DNA of 8,514 nucleotides from an uncultured Bacteroidales bacterium (GTDB taxonomy: Bacteria; Bacteroidota; Bacteroidia; Bacteroidales; Muribaculaceae): positions 1-8,514 of the forward strand of contig CAMWUH010000075.1 in NCBI GenBank assembly GCA_947177325.1, in the 5' to 3' direction. The notes under the pieces are model-generated. The model had not been told where the DNA came from, searched no databases, and worked only from the letters and a program-made list of their open reading frames with translations. Positions 5,561 to 8,514 of this stretch are shown in pieces. A program made the position numbers and the translations under genes. Each line of letters starts with the position of its first letter. The first letter of the stretch is position 1.

Positions 5561-6396
5561 TATTTTTTCTTCTCCTCGGAAGGGAATGCGTTGGGAAATT
5601 CAATGTTGACGGCCGGGCGCACAAGTGCTCTGATAATGAAGAAAATGCCAAGGAGCACGAATGGAATTGAGAGAATCTGTCCCATGTTGAGCGCCATTGA
5701 GTCTTCGAATGCTTCCTGATTGTTTTTGACAAACTCAATGAAGAAGCGAGCGCCGAAGCAAACGGTCAGGAACACACCGAACAACAGACCGGGCCGACGC
5801 TCGGCGTTGCGTCGCCAGTACATCCACATCAGCAGCACGAATAGTGCAAGATAGGTCAGGGCTTCGTAGAGCTGAGTGGGGTGGGAGGCCCAAGTGTCGC
5901 CATTGCGGGCGAATATAAATCCCCAGGGCAAATCGGTTTGGTGGCCGTAGATTTCGGAATTAAAAAGGTTGCCGAGGCGGATAAGGCAGCCTACGAGAGC
6001 GGTTGGCACACAGATGCGGTCGAATGTCCAGAGCGGTGATCGCTTCGTGGTGAATACAGAGAACAAAATTACCGTTATGATGCAACCGATGGTGCCCCCG
6101 TGAGAGGCTAATCCCCCCTCCCAGATGCAGAGAATTTTGGCGGGGTTGTGGAGATAATAGTCGGGTTCGTAGAATAAACAGTGGCCGAGGCGGGCACCTA
6201 CAATGGTGCCTACGCCGAGCCAAATAAGGAGAATGCCGAGCCAACGCTCCGGCGCCCCTTCATGCTTGAACATACGTTCTACAATCTTATAGCCGATCAA
6301 GAAACCGATGGCAAACATCAGTCCGTACCATCTGACGGTCAGCGGGCCGAGATGAAACAACGTAGGGTCAGCATTCCAGGTGATAAAGTTGAGCAT
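5560..6396 (-). CDS. lgt: prolipoprotein diacylglyceryl transferase
   Basis: A 278-aa integral inner-membrane enzyme that transfers diacylglycerol from phosphatidylglycerol to the lipobox cysteine of prolipoproteins, the first step of lipoprotein maturation. Visible family marks are VRWYGLMFAIGF (21-32), GARLGHCLFYEP (67-78), the catalytic-region ASHGGTIG (97-104), RLGNLFNSEIYG (140-151, the Lgt signature), SHPTQLYEAL (171-180) and GARFFIEFVKNNQ (215-227), which carries the arginine corresponding to E. coli R239. About seven hydrophobic segments are predicted, with a basic KKK tail. Length is normal for the family. It begins 41 bp after ddh, and no TAnnTTTG element was noticed in that gap, so it is probably cotranscribed. 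Bacteroidota carry many surface lipoproteins (SusD-like and others), so this step is likely essential. Confidence 0.96.
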   Translation of the reverse strand: MLNFITWNADPTLFHLGPLTVRWYGLMFAIGFLIGYKIVERMFKHEGAPERWLGILLIWLGVGTIVGARLGHCLFYEPDYYLHNPAKILCIWEGGLASHGGTIGCIITVILFSVFTTKRSPLWTFDRICVPTALVGCLIRLGNLFNSEIYGHQTDLPWGFIFARNGDTWASHPTQLYEALTYLALFVLLMWMYWRRNAERRPGLLFGVFLTVCFGARFFIEFVKNNQEAFEDSMALNMGQILSIPFVLLGIFFIIRALVRPAVNIEFPNAFPSEEKKK

Positions 6397-6437
6397 CGTA
6401 GAGGGGTGATAATGTTAGGGTAACGGACGGGAGCTAA

Positions 6438-7334
6438 TTACACGAGATGTGCTATAAGTGCGTCGCGGTTGCCGGGAAGCAGGTCGATTACCGGCACTTC
6501 TATCATAGTGTAGGCACCGGGAGCCTGACGCATGGCAGCACGAGCGGTGGCAACGAGAATTTGAGCCGTAAGAGCGGGGTTGTTGATCGACATGTTAAAT
6601 TCAAATCGTTGATTCTGGGTTGAGCCGGAAACGCCCTTACGGGTCATGTTAACGCCGTGGCCCATATCTTTAACGGCGTCGACTGATTCAACGGCCATAA
6701 CGTGGGTCTCGTCAGAAGCGAAGTAGGGGTCGGCTTTAATATCGGCAGTAACCTTGGCCAAGTCGGCGCCCGGTTCAAGCTCTACATAGACCATGCGGCG
6801 ATGGATGCCGGTGCCCAAGGGGATAGTCATAGAGAGAGCGTCTTTAACGCCGGCTTTGGAGCGTACGCAAACGGAGTGGCCCATCGACATGCCCGGGCCG
6901 AAGTTCGTGTAAGTGATTCCTTTGGGAGCTGCGGCTTCCATTAGAGTTCTTACGATAGAGTCGCTTCCCGGATCCCAACCGGCAGAGATGATGGCCACGG
7001 TGCCATTAGCTTTAGCGATTTTGTCAAGACGGTTGCGGAGCTCGAGAATTGAGGTGTGGATGTCGTAAGAGTCAACAGTATTTATGCCTTTGGCGAGATA
7101 TTCAGCTGCATATTTTTCAACCTCGCGGGTCGGGGTAGCCAGGATGGCAACGTCAACTTGACCGAGCTCGTCGATGTCGGTAACTACTTTATAAGGAGCG
7201 AGTTCGGCGGGTTGATTGTCAAGGCTGCGGCGCACGATACCGGCGATTTCAAAATCGGGTGCTTCAAGGAGAGCGTCGAGAGTGAAACGGCCAATATTGC
7301 CGTAGCCAACTATGGCTGCGCGTATTTTTTTCAT
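6438..7334 (-). CDS. ddh: meso-diaminopimelate D-dehydrogenase
   Basis: A 298-aa NADPH enzyme that reductively aminates L-2-amino-6-oxopimelate (the open form of tetrahydrodipicolinate) to meso-diaminopimelate, a one-step route to peptidoglycan DAP and lysine. The Rossmann motif GYGNIG (10-15) is preceded by MKKIRAAIV. Further family marks are ATPTREVEKYA (66-76), VDSYDIH (87-93), SAGWDPG (117-123), the substrate loop FGPGMSMGHS (145-154) and GTGIHRRMVYVEL (174-186). Length is close to the Corynebacterium enzyme (about 320) and typical of Bacteroidales forms. It starts 9 bp after the ackA stop, so the two are almost certainly on one transcript. NADP preference is inferred from the family; R35/R36 after the second strand agree with it. 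Confidence 0.95.
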   Translation of the reverse strand: MKKIRAAIVGYGNIGRFTLDALLEAPDFEIAGIVRRSLDNQPAELAPYKVVTDIDELGQVDVAILATPTREVEKYAAEYLAKGINTVDSYDIHTSILELRNRLDKIAKANGTVAIISAGWDPGSDSIVRTLMEAAAPKGITYTNFGPGMSMGHSVCVRSKAGVKDALSMTIPLGTGIHRRMVYVELEPGADLAKVTADIKADPYFASDETHVMAVESVDAVKDMGHGVNMTRKGVSGSTQNQRFEFNMSINNPALTAQILVATARAAMRQAPGAYTMIEVPVIDLLPGNRDALIAHLV

Positions 7335-7343
7335 ATCTGAGAA

Positions 7344-8514
7344 TTATTTAGAGATAATATCTTTGGTGTCTCGGGCAATCATAAGCTCTTCGTCGGTGGG
7401 AACAACAACTACTTTCACTTTAGATGCCGGAGTTGAGATAACGGTTTCGGTGCCGCGAGTGCGGTCGTTAAGCTCGTTGTCGAGTTCAACGCCCATGAAA
7501 GCGAGGGGCGCGCAAACGTTTTTGCGCACACCGGTCTGGTTTTCACCAACGCCGCCGGTGAACACGATGATGTCAACACCACCCATTTCGGCGGCGTATG
7601 CGCCGATGTATTTGAGGATGCGTTTTTCATACATCTGGAGAGCCAGTTGAGCACGAGGATTACCATCTTTATCAGCTTGCTCGATTTCGCGCATATCAGA
7701 AGATATTTCGCTGATGCCGAGCACACCGCTCTCTTTGTTGATGATGTGTTGCAGTTGGTCTGCATTGAGGTGGTGGCGTTTCATCAGGAAGGTGAGCGCT
7801 CCGGGGTCAACGTCGCCCACGCGGGTACCCATCATAAGACCTTCAGTCGGGGTCAAGCCCATGGAGGTGTCAACGCTTTTGCCCCCTTCAACGGCCGTGA
7901 TTGAGCCGCCGTTGCCGATGTGGCAGGTGATGATTTTTTGTTTGGCGGGGTCAACGCCGAGAATTTCGCAAACGCGGGCCGACACGTAGCGGTGGCTTGT
8001 TCCGTGGAAGCCGTAGCGGCGCACACCGTCTTCTTCGTAGAATTTGTAGGGGATGGGATACATGAATGAAGAAGCGGGCATGGTCTGGTGGAATGCAGTG
8101 TCAAACACAGCGACCTGGGGAGCGTCGGGCAGCACGGCCGAGGCAGCCTCGATACCTGTAACGTTGGCAGGATTGTGGAGAGGGGCTAAGTCGTAGCAAT
8201 CTTTGATTTGTTGGAGCACCTCGTCGTCAATAAGCACTGACTTGTTGAATTTTTCAGCACCGTGCACAACGCGGTGACCAACTGCTGAGATTTCGTCGTA
8301 ATTGCGGATGCAGCCCACTTCTGGGTCGGTCAGCAATTTCAGGATAGCCTTTACAGCGCCTTCATGGTCAACCTTGCCGAGATCGCGTTTTTCTTTGGCG
8401 CCGTCGGGCAATTTGAATTTCACGAAGGCATCTTTCATGCCAATGCGTTCAACGCCGCCTTCGGCCATGGTTTTATCGTTGTCAGTGTCGATAAGTTTGT
8501 ATTTAACTGAAGAG
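7344..8514 (-). CDS. ackA: acetate kinase, N-terminus cut by the window edge
   Basis: 389 residues are visible; about 10 N-terminal ones (around the first strand) are missing because the reading frame runs off the window end. An ATG at 8468 is internal: the preceding in-frame residues SSVKYKLIDTDNDKT continue the normal GSSSxKY start. The enzyme interconverts acetyl phosphate plus ADP and acetate plus ATP, the last step of fermentative acetate formation, in the cytosol. Family marks are HRVVHG, NPANVTGIEAA, the VAVFDTAFHQTMP signature, RRYGFHGTSHRYV, CHIGNGGSITAV, TPTEGLMMGTRVGDVDPG and the ATP-site FTGGVGEN. No internal break is seen. A phosphate acetyltransferase gene (pta) often lies next to ackA in this group and may be just outside the window. 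It is the first visible gene of the cluster with ddh, lgt and tadA; its promoter lies outside. Confidence 0.96.
   Translation of the reverse strand, partial: SSVKYKLIDTDNDKTMAEGGVERIGMKDAFVKFKLPDGAKEKRDLGKVDHEGAVKAILKLLTDPEVGCIRNYDEISAVGHRVVHGAEKFNKSVLIDDEVLQQIKDCYDLAPLHNPANVTGIEAASAVLPDAPQVAVFDTAFHQTMPASSFMYPIPYKFYEEDGVRRYGFHGTSHRYVSARVCEILGVDPAKQKIITCHIGNGGSITAVEGGKSVDTSMGLTPTEGLMMGTRVGDVDPGALTFLMKRHHLNADQLQHIINKESGVLGISEISSDMREIEQADKDGNPRAQLALQMYEKRILKYIGAYAAEMGGVDIIVFTGGVGENQTGVRKNVCAPLAFMGVELDNELNDRTRGTETVISTPASKVKVVVVPTDEELMIARDTKDIISK

Noticed and set aside
6397..6437. TACCCT half-site in the ddh-lgt gap as a third regulator site
   Set aside because: Only one half of the palindrome is present and no promoter element lies nearby.
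1..8514. CRISPR array, insertion sequence, tRNA or rRNA gene, or phage module
   Set aside because: No regularly spaced repeats, transposase, integrase, terminal inverted repeats of an IS, or cloverleaf sequence was found; base composition and coding style are fairly even across the genes.

Overview
The window looks like a chromosomal segment of a gut Bacteroidales bacterium, most plausibly a Muribaculaceae-type genome of roughly 50% GC. This rests on three things: promoters of the Bacteroidota form (TTTG or TTG, about 19-20 bp, then TAnnTTTG), starts without Shine-Dalgarno sequences, and the family character of the proteins (RNase Z, Ddh, Lgt, TadA, AckA). The genus is an inference and cannot be fixed from this sequence alone.

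Layout, left to right. Positions 1-338 are an intergenic leader ending in a good promoter for rnz (339-1271, +), the tRNA 3'-end nuclease. Tail-to-tail with it lies a minus-strand gene (1264-1613) that is split by a one-base frameshift and lacks a continuous reading frame. A promoter plus a YtrA-like palindromic operator (1760-1815) then drives a plus-strand unit of an ABC ATPase, a six-helix ABC-2 type permease and a short GntR/YtrA-type repressor (1816-3892). This looks like a self-regulated export or stress-response cassette.

Three bases beyond the repressor, and convergent with it, ends a minus-strand regulator (3896-4825). It fuses a complete di-iron RIC/YtfE-type hemerythrin-like domain to a LuxR/NarL-type DNA-binding domain. 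Its upstream region holds two NarL-like 7-2-7 palindromes, 54 bp apart, between two divergent -7 elements. One element faces the regulator; the other faces a perfect 25-bp-stem hairpin (5025-5079). I consider this regulator with its control region the most interesting part of the window.

The right half is a compact minus-strand gene cluster transcribed right to left: ackA (5' end cut by the window edge), ddh, lgt and tadA, with gaps of 9 bp, 41 bp and a 1-bp overlap. It joins acetate/ATP metabolism, meso-diaminopimelate formation, lipoprotein lipidation and tRNA wobble deamination, and ends at the large hairpin.
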